This document shows, one piece after another, positions 23,321-34,631 of a stretch of DNA of 64,000 nt. This DNA comes from Epichloe hybrida. Lineage: Eukaryota; Ascomycota; Sordariomycetes; Hypocreales; Clavicipitaceae. A program made the position numbers and the translations under genes. The notes beneath the pieces are model-generated. The model ran no database searches. It saw nothing but the letters and a program-made list of their open reading frames with translations, and had not been told where the DNA came from. The number at the start of each line of letters is the position of its first letter. The first letter of the stretch is position 1. The stretch lies in the NCBI GenBank assembly GCA_019022495.1, contig JAFEKR010000004.1, forward strand, positions 1,426,001 through 1,490,000, given 5' to 3'.

Positions 23321-24304
23321 CTACAATGGCTTGCCATATTCCTCCTTCCAAATCTTATCCCACTTCGCCTTGTCCACAGCGAACTCTCGGACGTAATCGT
23401 GTTCAAGTTCGTGCGTCCTTCTTCCCAGCAGGACGAGGCTGTGAAGAGGCGGGCCCAGCTCATCATCGGTGGAACAGAGCTCCTCTAATGTGCCTGCTAC
23501 GAATTTCTCCGTCTTTCCACCAACACGGGCCGCACCGATAGCCAAGCTGTTCCGGGCGTAAACGCCCTCTTGCTTCTCATCTTCAACGTCAAGCATTTGT
23601 TGTGCGCACTGGCCGACCGTCATGTATCGAGGAGGTTCGTATATGAGCCGTCCCCTAGCCATGTTTTCCAAGCTTTGTTCCTTGACCTTGATGTCGACCA
23701 GTACCAATGTATGCAGGCCAATGCTACGATTTTCCTTGATTCGGTCATAGAATGAAGCAGGTTTCCATGAATCCGTGAAGAAGACCATGGAGACAGTTTG
23801 TCCAAAGTTGTAAAGCTGCAAGCCGCATGCGCCGATGCCGGACATGATGGAAGCGTTCGGAACGGTTCGAACGGGGATGGATAACTCTCGAGCTCTGATG
23901 ACAAGGTCCGTGTGCGTTGTTGCTCTGCAGGCCTGTCAGCTTGGATGCCAAAGATAACGGTCCCGAGGCCGAGTTAAGGGGCGACTGACCCAAAGGGATC
24001 TCCGACAACACAGAAGGCTACATCTTCGTTTTGAGCATTGCGCAAAATCTCTTCACTATTGGACTCGACCATCTCCCTGTCGGCAATCGTAATCGAACGG
24101 CCATAGTAGTTCTCCTGCACAAATGTCAGCCGAGTCGCGAAGAAGGGAGGGCGATGGGTCGGAACATACCAGTACAGACTGATCTACCAGTAGAATGCTC
24201 GTGTAGGTCTCTAGATAGACCCTCGAGGCATTTTTGACGACCTCGAGGCCTTTGACAGTGATGTCGGTCTCGTCCGAGAGACCCAGACCAACGAGATACA
24301 GCAT
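23321..24304 (-). CDS. DPH5: Diphthine methyl ester synthase
   Basis: Exons 24304-24170, 24114-23990 and 23924-23321 encode 287 aa, the normal length. Dph5 uses S-adenosylmethionine to methylate the intermediate of diphthamide on the elongation-factor-2 histidine. The start [16 protein letters not shown] is the conserved tetrapyrrole-methylase-fold N-terminus. VVGDPFGATTHTDL spans the second intron, and [26 protein letters not shown] follows. Introns are 55 and 65 nt, each with a CTGAC branch site. The gene diverges from SNU23, leaving 340 bp for both promoters. Confidence 0.95.
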
Positions 24305-24644
24305 GATGTCTGTCTGAGAGCAGTGTTTGCGCCTGTCGCAATGCCAAAAGCTGGGTGTCGGTCAATGCGAAGAAGAGAAGAGAAAAACTGCCCCTCCGCG
24401 GGGCAACATTTATTTGCCAATAAAAGCTCAGGATTTTGTTTTGTAGAGGAACTCCAGCCGTACGGATCCGTACATGTACATGAATTGATTGACCCACTAA
24501 TTCACCCGAACTTTGATTCAACCCATCATTTCGTGTTCCAACCTCGACCTTCCATTCTCCCTCTCCCAACCTGAAGAGTGCCAGCACCCGCACGCGCGAC
24601 GCTCAGGACGAGGACCCGTGCAGCATCGTCTGCCCCTGCTCACC
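24305..24644. promoter_or_regulatory. Divergent promoter region DPH5 / SNU23
   Basis: 340 bp separate the two start codons. A palindromic TACATGTA (24473-24480) is visible. No other element can be named with confidence. Confidence 0.5.
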
Positions 24645-25364
24645 ATGGCCGACTCCAAGAAGGGCGGCGCGTACGGCGCTCCCCCTGCCGGCGGCGACAC
24701 CGATTTTCGCAAAACATGGGACCTGGACGAATACGCAGCCAAAGCCAGCGAGCGCGAGGCCAGGGAAAAAGAAGAACGCAAGGCGCGATACGAAGCAAAA
24801 CTCGCCGGGAAAACGTACCACAAGCCCTTGACCGGCGACGAGACCTACACCACAGCCAGGAGAAATGTCATAGACCTCACGGCGCAGGTGGGCAAGTCCC
24901 AGCTCGTGCCAGTCGGCGCTGGCGTCGGCAAGCGAGGTCGAAGTGCAGGATTCTACTGCGAGGCATGCGACCTCACGTTCAAAGACAACAAGCAGTACCT
25001 CGAGCACATCAACACCATGCAGCATCTTCTCAACACGGGCCAGACGATGGAGGTCAAGCGCGCCACCGTGGAGGAGGTCCGCGAGCGCATCGCCTATTGG
25101 GTTCGCAAGAGGGACGAGCTGGAAAAGGACAAAGCCACGGGTCTGCAGGAGAGACTGCGGATAAGGGAAGGGGAGCGAGAGCAGGAGCTGGAGGAGAGAC
25201 GGAGACGCAGGAGGGAAGAGGCGGAGAAGAAGCGCCTGGAGAAGGAGGAGGCTGCCAAGGTCAAAACCGAGTATGGCGAGGATGTGCGCAACGAGGGCGA
25301 GCACGACGAGGAGGACATGATGGCCCAGATGGGCTTTACGGGGTTCGGAACTTCGAAAAAGTAG
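24645..25364 (+). CDS. SNU23: U4/U6.U5 tri-snRNP zinc-finger protein (Snu23/ZMAT2)
   Basis: Single exon, 239 aa, from the ATG in CACCATGGCC. Snu23 is a component of the pre-catalytic spliceosome. The N-terminus has FRKTWDLDEYAAKASERE, typical of the family. A U1-type C2H2 finger (Cys105, Cys108, His121, His127; FYCEACDLTFKDNKQYLEH) is followed by HLLNTGQTMEVKRATVEEVRERI. A long Glu/Arg/Lys-rich helix covers about 155-215 and the C-terminus is MGFTGFGTSKK. All zinc ligands are present. Confidence 0.93.
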   Translation: MADSKKGGAYGAPPAGGDTDFRKTWDLDEYAAKASEREAREKEERKARYEAKLAGKTYHKPLTGDETYTTARRNVIDLTAQVGKSQLVPVGAGVGKRGRSAGFYCEACDLTFKDNKQYLEHINTMQHLLNTGQTMEVKRATVEEVRERIAYWVRKRDELEKDKATGLQERLRIREGEREQELEERRRRRREEAEKKRLEKEEAAKVKTEYGEDVRNEGEHDEEDMMAQMGFTGFGTSKK

Positions 25365-25851
25365 AACTATATTATCATACGGCGCATGGTTTGGAGCGTA
25401 TAAATACCCATGGATTTTTCTTCTTTCTTGATAGCTACAGTGTAGAGTTACCGGTCATGAACATGAAAGACGCTCTTCATGATATGACAAGTCCCACGAG
25501 GCCCTGTGGATGCCGTCGAAATCAAGCAAGACAATTACAAACGAGTGTACAATAAAGCTCATAGAAACATCATTCCATTCTCGTCTCGGAGACATCCTTC
25601 AACGCCACTGCACTGCCGGGTGATGCCAGCTGCAACCGGAATGTGGCACCAGCGGCGTTTACTCAGGAGCAGGATTACAACAGAAAAGACCCGTCGCCTC
25701 ATCAAATTGTCTCTTTTTTTCCCCCTCACATCCTCTTGCCTTGCTTTGATCGCCCCCCCCCTTCTTTCCCTGCACCATCTTTGGAGAAGAGCCCTTTCCG
25801 AACCCATCCTTCAACAATACAGGACTGAGGAGCACGCCAACGAACTCAAGT
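25365..25851. other. Intergenic
   Basis: Probable SNU23 3' UTR, then pyrimidine-rich sequence (25712-25780) that may be the promoter of the next gene. No coding region supported. Confidence 0.5.
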
Positions 25852-26451
25852 ATGGATTCTCCCAGCCCGACCTCTGCTCTTCCCCTCCATAGTATCATTT
25901 GGGTTTTCGAATACGAAGGAATAGAGAGGGCTCCCATGCACTCCATGGAACTTTTTCAATATCATGGAAGGTCCTGGGCCGAGACTGGTATGATGGAAAT
26001 GCTCCAAAATGCAGTGGTGGAGAACGGATACGACTTGGACGCCGTGTCATTTACCTACTCCGCCGAGGTCGAGGTTGGTGAGATGACGATCAAGAGCAAG
26101 ATTACCCACCAGTATAGCTAGGATCTATTCGCCAAGGCCATTTTGCCCCTCGCCAAGACCGTCTCCCTGCCGCGACTGTTGACGATTCGTTTAAAATTTC
26201 ATTTGGTGGAAGACGTGTGCCCAAGCAGCGACGACAGCATGAGTGAGGATGAGCATTGCAAGGAAGAATCCGAATCAGAAATAGGTAAGATTCCAGTTTT
26301 GTTCATACACATAAACTCGTATATCTCGTGTGTCGTTTTCGCGTTGTTAGAATAAGCCCTAACAGAGATTCCCCCAGATCGCAGCGAACCTCGAGCCTTG
26401 GTAATGCAATACCGCAAGAACCAAGGCTTTTCGAGAGTCGCAGTCTCCTAA
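25852..26451 (+). pseudogene. Unrecognised small gene with an in-frame premature stop
   Basis: Exon 1 runs 25852-26284 and exon 2 26378-26451. The 93-nt intron starts GTAAGA and has a CTAAC branch 15 nt before the CCCCCAG acceptor. The full reading is 168 codons, but codon 90 (26119-26121) is TAG. The same frame continues past it for 54 clean codons (DLFAKAILPLAKTVSLPRL..., then an acidic SDDSMSEDEHCKEESESE stretch) and splices in frame to a basic C-terminus ending SRVAVS. Continuity on both sides of the stop argues for a recent nonsense change, perhaps CAG to TAG. An alternative 44-nt intron (donor GTGAGA near 26078, acceptor at the TAG) would shift frame and is less likely. No known domain was recognised. 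Confidence 0.5.
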
Positions 26452-26909
26452 ACTATCATGATGACTTTGACATCTCTTTCTTCGATCTGACAAAGACTTG
26501 GAGCGCTGAGGAAACGGCAATATGGAGACAAGACATATCAAAGATTTCTCTGAAAAGCAGAGGACCTGAACTATCACATTGGGCATGGGACATGGAGCAC
26601 GGGACACAGAATATGGGACATGGGACAGGACAGAAATTTGCACTGGGAATCGACATCAGAAAGAGCTCATAATCAAGTCCATAAGCAGTACATTAAAGAA
26701 GGGCTTTCTTTACCATCTTTGCAGAATTGAAAATACACTGACTCATTGATATTGATATTAGTGATTGCATTGATCTACAACATTGGTGTGCACCAAGATC
26801 CGTCCCTAATCGCATTCTCAGATTTGAGAAATAAGCAAGACCCAGATGCAGCAGCGTGTCTTTATTCTCCTTTGCCGGATCCGAACAATTCACTACCAGC
26901 TGGTTCGCC
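26452..26909. other. Intergenic between convergent genes
   Basis: A short GGGACA-type repeat lies at 26580-26635. Nothing coding is supported. Confidence 0.5.
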
Positions 26910-29885
26910 TCAGGAACTTCGTGCGTTGCCAAAGGGACTACCCGAAGGGGTAGTTGTTCTAGCAACGTAACACCCACCCGAAGGAGCCGTGGTCGTGGCA
27001 GACGAGGTTGCGTTAGCTCCACCAAACAGCCCGCTTGGAGCAGTAGTCGTACTAGTAGAGATATTTTGATTACTGAACATCGAAAAGGAAGGACTCATGG
27101 TCCTAGTAGAAGCGGGTGGTGCATTACTTCCACTGAACGAACCCTCCAAATTGGTTGTTGGGCTGAATAATCCACATAAAGGGGCTGTGGTCTTAACAGA
27201 GGGGGCTACACTGCTTCCACCAAATAGCCCACCTGGAGCAGTTGTAGTTTTGCTAGAGGATGCGCTGCTTCCACCAGGCAGCCCGCCTGAAGGAGCTGTG
27301 GTCATAACAGAGGGGGCTACATTGCTTCCACCAGATAGCCCACCGAAAGCAATTGTAGTTTTGGTCGAGGAGGGTGCATTGCTTCTACCCGGCAACCCGT
27401 CTGAAGCCGGCGTTGCAGGGGAAGACGGTGTCGCGCCGCCGCTTCGTGAGCTGCTAGTTTTCGTCTCCAGGGAAGACGAGTGAGAGCTAGACGCTTTAAC
27501 AGAGGCAGATGTGTCTTGATTGCTCGAAGAAGTGCCTTGGTTGCAGCCAGCAGATTTGGCCAAATTGCGGTCCGCCTGAGGCGGTGGCACATTTTCATTC
27601 TTCTGTGGTGTCACATTATTGGGAAGAACTTCTCGTGTCAGCAATAAAATTGACATTTTACTTCATTGGTTGGGAATACTCACGAGAGCCCATCAACGGC
27701 CGGTTCTTTTCACACATACGCAGGCCATCCTCAAGTGCAAAGACTTGCTTCCTAAGTCGTTTGCGCTCCTGACTGATTAACCGCGGCTCGTCAGCCAAGA
27801 CTGCAAGCATATCTGGTTCCATGTCCTTATCAATGATGCTTTTCAGGAGATCTGGGATCTTGGCAACTAGGCAATTCTCGGCAGCTAGAATAATGACGTT
27901 GTCCGTAAAAGTCCCAAGGGACATCTGCATTCACGTTAGGGCGGTAATGGCAATGGGCTCATGAAACGACAAACCTGGTAATATGCATCCATCATTTCAA
28001 AGACCCTCTTGAGGCCAAAGCTATCCATCTCATCTGATGGGGCTTCCTCAACCGCTTTGACCACATCATCTTTTGTCAAAGTGCCACCACGGGAAGCTTC
28101 AGGCACCATTGTCTTGATATGAGTTGCCAAATGCTGCTTATTTTTTTTGGCAATCCGTCTGTAGAACTCTTCTTCAAGACAGATGATATCACCCTCCATA
28201 TAATGATGTGTCAGCTCTTTGAGTTTTGCATCGAGCTCGAGCTTTCGTGCTTCGAAAAAGCCATCCACAAAGCAATTGTAAAGAGCGTCTTTAGTGGTTT
28301 TGTTTGCCCCCAGTATGTGGTCAAGAGCCGATTGAACAAAGATTTTGGCGGCTCTGAGAACCAAGTCAAGATATTGCGAGGCGATTTCCGGCCATTTCTG
28401 AGCTTGGTCACGGAATAGTTCAAGAGCGACGCTGTCACTTAGGGAACCAGGAAATTGATTTCCCATACTGTTTGCAGCCGCAGCTTCGAGCTCTCTTTCC
28501 ACGGATGACCAGGATGTGTTTGTTGGATGACTAATTGAGTTAAACAAGGCAATCCATGATTTGTAAGATGCTGAGACTGGATCACCCGAGAGAATGGGTG
28601 TATCAGGAAACCAGATGTTTCGCCGAGCGCCCTTGGTCACCATCACCGAGTGGAAAGCACGATTCAAGTTGCGCACCACAGCTCGCAATCTCCGTTCATC
28701 ATAGCCACCGAATGGAGCGGCTAGGGTACTCTGATTTGCTGTTCGGAAAAATTTACCGTCGTATAGACCACGCGTCGACGCATAGGCAATCTCACGATAT
28801 TGGTTTGCGACACTGAAAATGAATTGCCGACGCTCTGAATCTGTCGTTCGTGGTTCACCAAGCTTCATCAACTCCCGTCGATCGGTCTTGAGCTTCTGGT
28901 CCAGACTGGTGATGAGATCGGGGAGTTTTGACTGTATGTGTTGAGTCAATGCAGCACTGAGCTTGTGTCTCAATGCTTCGACACCTCGATTAAAAACCGG
29001 AACTGATGTCCAGAATCCAGAGCCGAGGAATTTTCTTTCTTTCTCATCTCTCTCTTCATACGAGGTTTTTGACTGGCCAGCATTGTTCTCGTCATTCTCT
29101 AAGCTGCTTCGGTTTCGAAGAATGTGCCAGCCCAGTTTGAAGGAGTGTACGGGATCCTGATTCTGTGCAAGTCGAATGAAAGCTGATTCTTTCGGTGATG
29201 ATGGCTCGAGGGAGTCTGGTTTTGTGATTACGCCAATTGTGCGCTCTCGACTGGGGTCGTAAGTCTTTGCTAATTTGAGGACTTCTTGGAGAGCAGCATC
29301 ATTGCTAGCGGATACCACAGCAAGAATGATGGTATTTTTCTGACTCATGTACCTCTTCGCTAGCGATCTGACCATCTCAATACCCTCATCGGATTCATCT
29401 TTGATTTCGTTGCGGTACAGTCCAGGCAAGTCAACGAGAGTCAGATGCGGCAGGTCTGGCCCAGATAACTCGATGTTCAATGCCTCATCCGAGAAGTCTT
29501 TGGTGCCAGCTCCGATGCCCATCTCCTCTTTTGCCTCTTCAATGATACTGGGAAGGTCATCTTTAGTGGCGAGCTCTTTGTGGAAAGGCGCGTCCCGTGC
29601 CCCATTCTGGCTTCGAAACCTGACGGCGAACTTGGGCTCTGCAGCCGTTCTCAAGACCAACTCGGTAGGGGATCGTGTGCAAAGTCCGCTCTTCACCGGG
29701 AATGGAACGTGTGTTATGGCTTCGAGAACAGAACTTTTGCCGGATGATTTGTCGCCGACGACTACGATTTGAGGCAGAGTGTCAAGTTCAACCCCGAGCC
29801 CTCTCAGGCCGTCAATCGTATCAAGCAACGCTTTTTGCTCTCGACCAAGCTGACTGAGAGCGTCGGCGCCCAGTGATTTCTTCAT
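26910..29885 (-). CDS. Dynamin-like large GTPase with a C-terminal GLFG-repeat tail
   Basis: Exons 29885-27975, 27924-27684 and 27628-26910 encode 956 aa. The GTPase domain is complete: G1 GDKSSGKSS (44-52), G2 Thr in CTRSPTE, G3 DLPG (152-155) and G4 TKPD (221-224). A stalk region follows to about 630, and a GTPase-effector-like helical region reads DAYYQMSLGTFTDNV across intron 1 and ends near residue 715. This layout without a PH or Pro-rich domain resembles Mx-like fungal dynamins. Exon 3 adds about 240 residues that are Ser/Thr/Gly/Pro-rich with imperfect 18-30-residue repeats containing GLFGGS, GLFGGA, CGLF and SPFG, like GLFG nucleoporins. Introns are 50 nt (branch CTAAC) and 55 nt (branch CTGAC). 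The gene diverges from ALG1. Membrane remodelling is family knowledge; a nuclear-pore link is inference. Confidence 0.88.
26980..27420. repeat. Degenerate tandem repeat encoding the dynamin GLFG tail
   Basis: Units of about 55-60 bp recur, each reading on the plus strand roughly GCTTCCACC..AGCCCACCTGGAGC with variable spacers. They correspond to the protein repeats in the last exon. Confidence 0.6.
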
Positions 29886-30534
29886 TTCTGTCAGATTTGG
29901 CCCATCGGTTGCCGGCCCTCGCTACTGGTGTACAATAAATAGAAGGATTGAAAATTGATTGACAGAGCGTAAAGCAGAAGGGTTGCTGGGAGTACTGGTG
30001 TTGATCCCATTACATATTATAGTCAAGTATGGACCAACGTAACCTTGTTTGATTAGTCTGCAGGCCTTGTCATACGCGAGATGAATTGATGATGGACCCT
30101 ATTAACCCTACCCTGTCAGCTGCGAATGGGAGGCGGCGACAAGACAAGCGCTCCCGCGTGACTGGCGGACTTTAGCCTGTTGCTTGTGAATTGATAGCAC
30201 TTGTTTGCAAAGAAACGGCGTTTCGAGAAGGCGGCCATCATGACAAGGATCGCACCTGAGCTGACTTGAGGTCGAAAGAAGCAGTGCAGACTCTGTGCGG
30301 ACGGGAGCAAGTGATTCTCGTCAATGGAAAGTGAAGCTGGCAGATGCACCAATTTGTTGGTCGTGCCGAGTCGTGTCGTGCCGAGTCTGTAGCAAGAGCC
30401 AGACCAGCAGACCAGACCAGACCAGACCAAGCAGGCACGTCTCCGATTTCTCCCGCTGTCGCCGTGGCCAGCTCCACCCCCCCATGTGCCTGCCTCGTCA
30501 TAATAGACGATTGACATCGGATTCGAGCATAACC
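29886..30534. promoter_or_regulatory. Divergent intergenic region dynamin / ALG1
   Basis: 649 bp. An array of AGACC pentamers lies at about 30400-30430, with a GTCGTGCCGA-type repeat just before it, about 110-170 bp upstream of the ALG1 start. No defined transcription-factor site can be claimed. Confidence 0.45.
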
Positions 30535-32092
30535 ATGATTGTCCCTTTTCTCCTTTCCGCTCTTGGGGGCATTCTCTCCGTCTTTGCTCTCAAGTATGGC
30601 GTCAAGGCTCTGGCATGGCTCGCCTCGGCACTCTACCGAGTCATCCCAAGTCGCTACAAGCCACCACAAAACCCCGAGGACAACCACATCCAGATCTTAG
30701 TTCTGGGCGACATTGGTCGAAGCCCGCGCATGCAGTACCACGCCATTAGCGTTGCCAAGCATGGGAGAAAGGTTGATATCATCGCCTACAAAGGTAGGCA
30801 GGATCCTACGTGTTGACTGGGAACCCTGCGTCTTTTCCGCGTGCTAATCTCGACCTCTTCATCACAGAAACCTCCAGACACCCTGATCTCATTGGCAATG
30901 AACGAGTGTCCATGTACGCTCTCGCGCCGCAACCGGAATGGATCGCCTGGGGCACGCTGCCCTTTTTCCTCAACATTCCGTGTAAAGTGATCCAGCAGTT
31001 CTGGACCTTGTTCTATGCCATGATGTGGGCGACACCAGCGGCGCAATGGATCATCATTCAGGTATTCTCACACAGAGCAACTCTGCAGTCGGCAATGACG
31101 GAAATGCTTGCTGACCGGCACAGAATCCGCCATCAATTCCTACTTTTCATGTAGCCCTTTTCGTGTCCCTTGTTCGAGGTAGCAAAGTCGTTATTGACTG
31201 GCATAATTATGGACACACGATTCTCGCCCAGAAGTCACTTTACGCCGTCTTTGTACCGTTCTACAAGTGGTATGAAATCATTTTGGGAAAGTTTCTCGGA
31301 AACGCCAATCTGGCTGTCACAGACGCCATGGCTCGTGAACTCCGTGGCCGACGCTTCAACCTGCGAAGCCCAGTTTACACATTGCATGACCGACCCGCAG
31401 AACTCTTTCAGCCAGTCGACTCTGTAAAAGCTAGGCAGGAATTCCTTGGGCGCCTCCCAGAGACCAAACCACACGCCAAGAACATTCTGGACGGCAGTAT
31501 GCGCCTCATTGTAAGCAGCACGTCGTGGACCCCGGATGAGGATTTCAGCATCCTGCTCGAAGCTTTGGTCGCATACGCGAATCCAAGCGAAGAGGATGCG
31601 TCAAGGGAGCCGCCATCTCCTATTTTGGCCATCATCACCGGTAAAGGCCCAGAGAAGCAAAAGTATCTGGATTTGATCCAGCAAATCCAGGACAACGGAC
31701 GTCTTCCAGGAATCAAAGTCCTCACAGCTTGGCTTTCCAACCGCGACTATGCCACGCTTCTCGCCTGTGCCGATCTCGGCATCTCTCTCCACAAATCTAG
31801 CTCAGGAGTTGATCTGCCCATGAAGGTTGTCGACATGTTCGGAGCAGGTTTGCCTGTCGCGGCGTATTCCGCCTTCGAAAGCTTTGGCGAACTTGTGAAG
31901 GAGGGTCAGAATGGATGCGGCTTCGAAACAGCCTCACAGCTCAGGGACATTATGCAGAGATTATTCAGTCAACAGGGGCAGAAGGAGCTGGCCAGCCTGA
32001 AGAAGGGGGCTATCGAGGAAGGGTCATTGAGATGGAATGAGGAATGGGACAGGGTCATGACAGGGCTCATTGGTCTCTCGGACAGCAAATAG
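30535..32092 (+). CDS. ALG1: Chitobiosyldiphosphodolichol beta-1,4-mannosyltransferase
   Basis: Exons 30535-30793, 30868-31061 and 31124-32092 encode 473 aa. Alg1 adds the first mannose to GlcNAc2-PP-dolichol on the cytosolic face of the ER. The N-terminus has a hydrophobic anchor (residues 1-36). [38 protein letters not shown] (spanning the second junction) and [12 protein letters not shown] are family signatures. The GT-B C-lobe has [26 protein letters not shown] and [18 protein letters not shown]. Introns are 74 and 62 nt with CTAAT and CTGAC branch sites. All expected motifs are present, so it looks functional. Confidence 0.95.
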
Positions 32093-32386
32093 GACTGTTT
32101 TACCGTCACTGAACTCTTGAACATGCATAATCAGCGAAGATTGATCTGCAAACATTCTTGCACGGCTACAGTACACTACAGCAGCTCAGTAGATGACCCG
32201 TGTGTACCACAACCCACAACCGCAACCATAATCATAAAACACACGATTATACTGTGCCGCCTTGCACCGCCAGAGTCTAAAGAATCCCACAAAACGACCT
32301 GACCCATTCATAAAACGCCGCTGTGCTACGGAACACCATGCTGTGCCCAAAAAAATGTCCATCCCTGAATTGTACTTGTCCCCATT
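32093..32386. other. Intergenic between convergent ALG1 and UBC7
   Basis: 294 bp of 3' flanking sequence. Nothing else recognised. Confidence 0.5.
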
Positions 32387-33063
32387 CTAGTCCTCGCCCA
32401 GGCTCTCCCTCACACACTTCCTGCACCGTCTTCTGAAATCTTTGTGTTTTCCCTCCTTTTCCTCTCGCAGCATCCTCGCGGCCTCGACATTCGCAGGACT
32501 GTCGATGTTCGGATCATGAAACAAGCTGATTGTGCTGACGAGAATGGTTTCCGGGCTCTGGACGGGGCTCCATCGCTCTGAAGCCGCTTCGTATCCGTAT
32601 TCGTCCTCCTCGGGTGGATGCAAGATGGATATGCAGAGCCTGCCTTCTGGATATATATTTGGGTGGAACGGGATCGGCGCTTGGAAGGTCAGAGAGGGTG
32701 GCATGTGAGGGTACGTATGGGGGAAGACGAGTATGGCGCGAAAGTTGCCTCCTACACATGGAATGGATCGTTAGCCTGGCTTGTTTGATTCCCACGGGGT
32801 TTTCTTCTTCTTTTTTCTTCCTCCTTTTTTGTTTTGAGGGGGGAGCTGGTGTAGCAAGGAGTGTTTGGGTGGTGAAGGGAACGGAAATCACACGCACCGC
32901 CGTAATATTTGCAATCGTCGTTAATCATGAGCATGACCTCCCATTCGAATATGTTGCTGTCGTTGACGAGGCCGCAGGACACGCCTTGGAGCTCCTTGCT
33001 CGATTGGATCTCTTTGAGCTGTCGCCCGAGGAGAGAGGCAGCTGGGGATTGGACGCATGCCAT
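32387..33063 (-). CDS. UBC7: Ubiquitin-conjugating enzyme E2, Ubc7/UBE2G type
   Basis: Exons 33063-32898 and 32751-32387 encode 176 aa. The start MACVQSPAASLLGRQLKEIQ is chosen for similarity and a normal ATG; the frame is open 21 nt further upstream from a GTG. The HPN motif (85-87) precedes catalytic Cys95 in GRLCISILHPPEEDEYGYE. The long acidic loop between the Cys and ERWSPVQSPETIL marks the Ubc7/UBE2G group, which acts in ER-associated degradation with Hrd1 or Doa10 ligases. The 146-nt intron is long for this window and is pyrimidine-rich near its donor. Assignment to Ubc7 rather than another G-type E2 is probable, not certain. Confidence 0.88.
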
Positions 33064-33567
33064 GGTCGGGGGTTCGTGAGGCACCTCCCTCGCGCGGTGT
33101 TTTGCGCTTTGGCTCCTTTGTGTTGCGTGGGCGAAGGGATCGGAGCTTTGTAGCTGTAGATGTTACTATAGATGGAAGGAAGCTAGATCGCAGGCCAATG
33201 AGTTGTGGGAGGGTTGATGAATGAGGTTGCCCCGCTGAAGGCTTTCGAGCGAGGCGGAGGGTCCGGGGGGGACGAAGGGTGGATAATCTGGGATTGCTGC
33301 CATCACGAGACTTCGCCGAATGTTGGTGCGCATGGAGCGAAGTGATTTGGACAAAGCTCATGTCTCTTTATTGGCTAGTCCATCAGTCATTTTAGAACCA
33401 GTCCCATGTTTCACAAACTACTTTCCGAACCCGGACCACAACCACAACCCATGTATTTAAAGTTCCCAACACCATTTTACAAATCATCCTTACACTCGTC
33501 TCAGTCATTTCTTCACCAATCTTCCAATGTACGCCACTGCTTCAAATGGACATGCTCCCCGGTATTC
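33064..33567. other. Intergenic (UBC7 upstream / paralogue-minus 3' side)
   Basis: UBC7 promoter and 3' flank of the next minus-strand gene. No coding region supported. Confidence 0.5.
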
Positions 33568-34631
33568 TCACGTTGCAGGCGCCCCTATCACTTCGCAAAG
33601 CTGGGCATGACGCCTCTGCATCTCTGCGTGGTCCCGACGCATAGTGTAGTGACTGATCCCCAAGTTGCTAATCTCACTTGCAATGCCACGGTTACGAGTC
33701 TCCATGCAGTTGAGCTTGTTGCCCATCCACGCAAGTTTCCTTTCGAATGATCCGAGTGCATCATGCAAGTTTTGCATGGCCGTGGTGCTTTGCGTCACGA
33801 ATGACTGAAGCTTTGTGGCGACATCTTCCAAGTTAAGCGTTGGTGAATCGGCGGCAATCGTGATGTCGCGGTCGCGTGAGGGCACCAGAATTTCCTCAAC
33901 ATACTCAGCCTTGATGGTGTCATCTTCTCCGCCTGAACCTTCACTGTCGGCGACCTCGACAAAGGGAGCTGCCGGTGAATTCCCTGGCACTGGAGGGGCT
34001 GACTCGGGAACAGCAGAGCCCGAGCCGTGAGTTGAGGGCGCCGGTCTCTGTGGATTATTCGTTTCTATTGATGAATGTGTCTTGATGTGTCAGTGGATCT
34101 GAATCTTGATCCCGCAAACTGCAAGGTCATGCTTACCGATACTGCGCCACGAGATAATGATGGCCGAGCTCCGCGTCGTACACCTCGGTGGTTCCCAAAT
34201 GGAATCTTGCGCATGGAAATGCTCGGCATTGTGATTCTGCCTTGTATGATGTTTTTCAATTCGCACTTCCCAATCTGGGCAATGATGCCGATGAACCGTG
34301 GCTCAAGGATCTCTGGATGTTCAGCGGCGTACGCTCGGAACCAATGGCGGTTGGCGCAGGCATGTACGCCGTAGAGTATGGCCAAGAGCTCAAACTCGGC
34401 TACAGTAGGTGGTCGGTTGAAATGCAGAGCACTGGACGTGTGCTTCGATACGCAGGTCATGGACGGCTTGACCGTTATCTTCTGGAGAACCCTCCAGAAG
34501 TCCCCCTTTTCTATGTAAGACAGATTCGAATACCGCCGTCTGTACTCCTGGCAAAGAAGCTCATAGGCGAGCTTCTCGACAGGATTCTCGGAAGTATCTG
34601 GTGGTACAGATATATCAATACCAAGCTGCAT
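33568..34631 (-). CDS. Unrecognised protein, minus-strand member of a head-to-head paralogue pair
   Basis: Exons 34631-34137 and 34047-33568 encode 324 aa. No known family was recognised. Residues about 16-146 form a conserved block shared with the plus-strand gene at 35453: PVEKLAYELLCQEY, PTVAEFELLAILYG, AEHPEILEPRF.GII and ISMRKIPF. A Pro/Ser/acidic linker follows, and the C-terminal ~90 residues are heptad-like (LEDVATKLQSFVTQ...LGSFERKLAWMGNKL). The 89-nt intron is phase 0 (donor GTAAGC) and falls 19 residues after the KIPF motif, the same place as in the paralogue. The start at 34631 was chosen because it gives the same 16-residue lead as the paralogue; the frame is open to 34949. No signal peptide or membrane segment is visible. 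Confidence 0.75.

Noticed and set aside
27097..27483. 128-codon plus-strand frame within the dynamin tail
   Set aside because: It is the antisense reading of the repeat-rich last exon of the dynamin gene.
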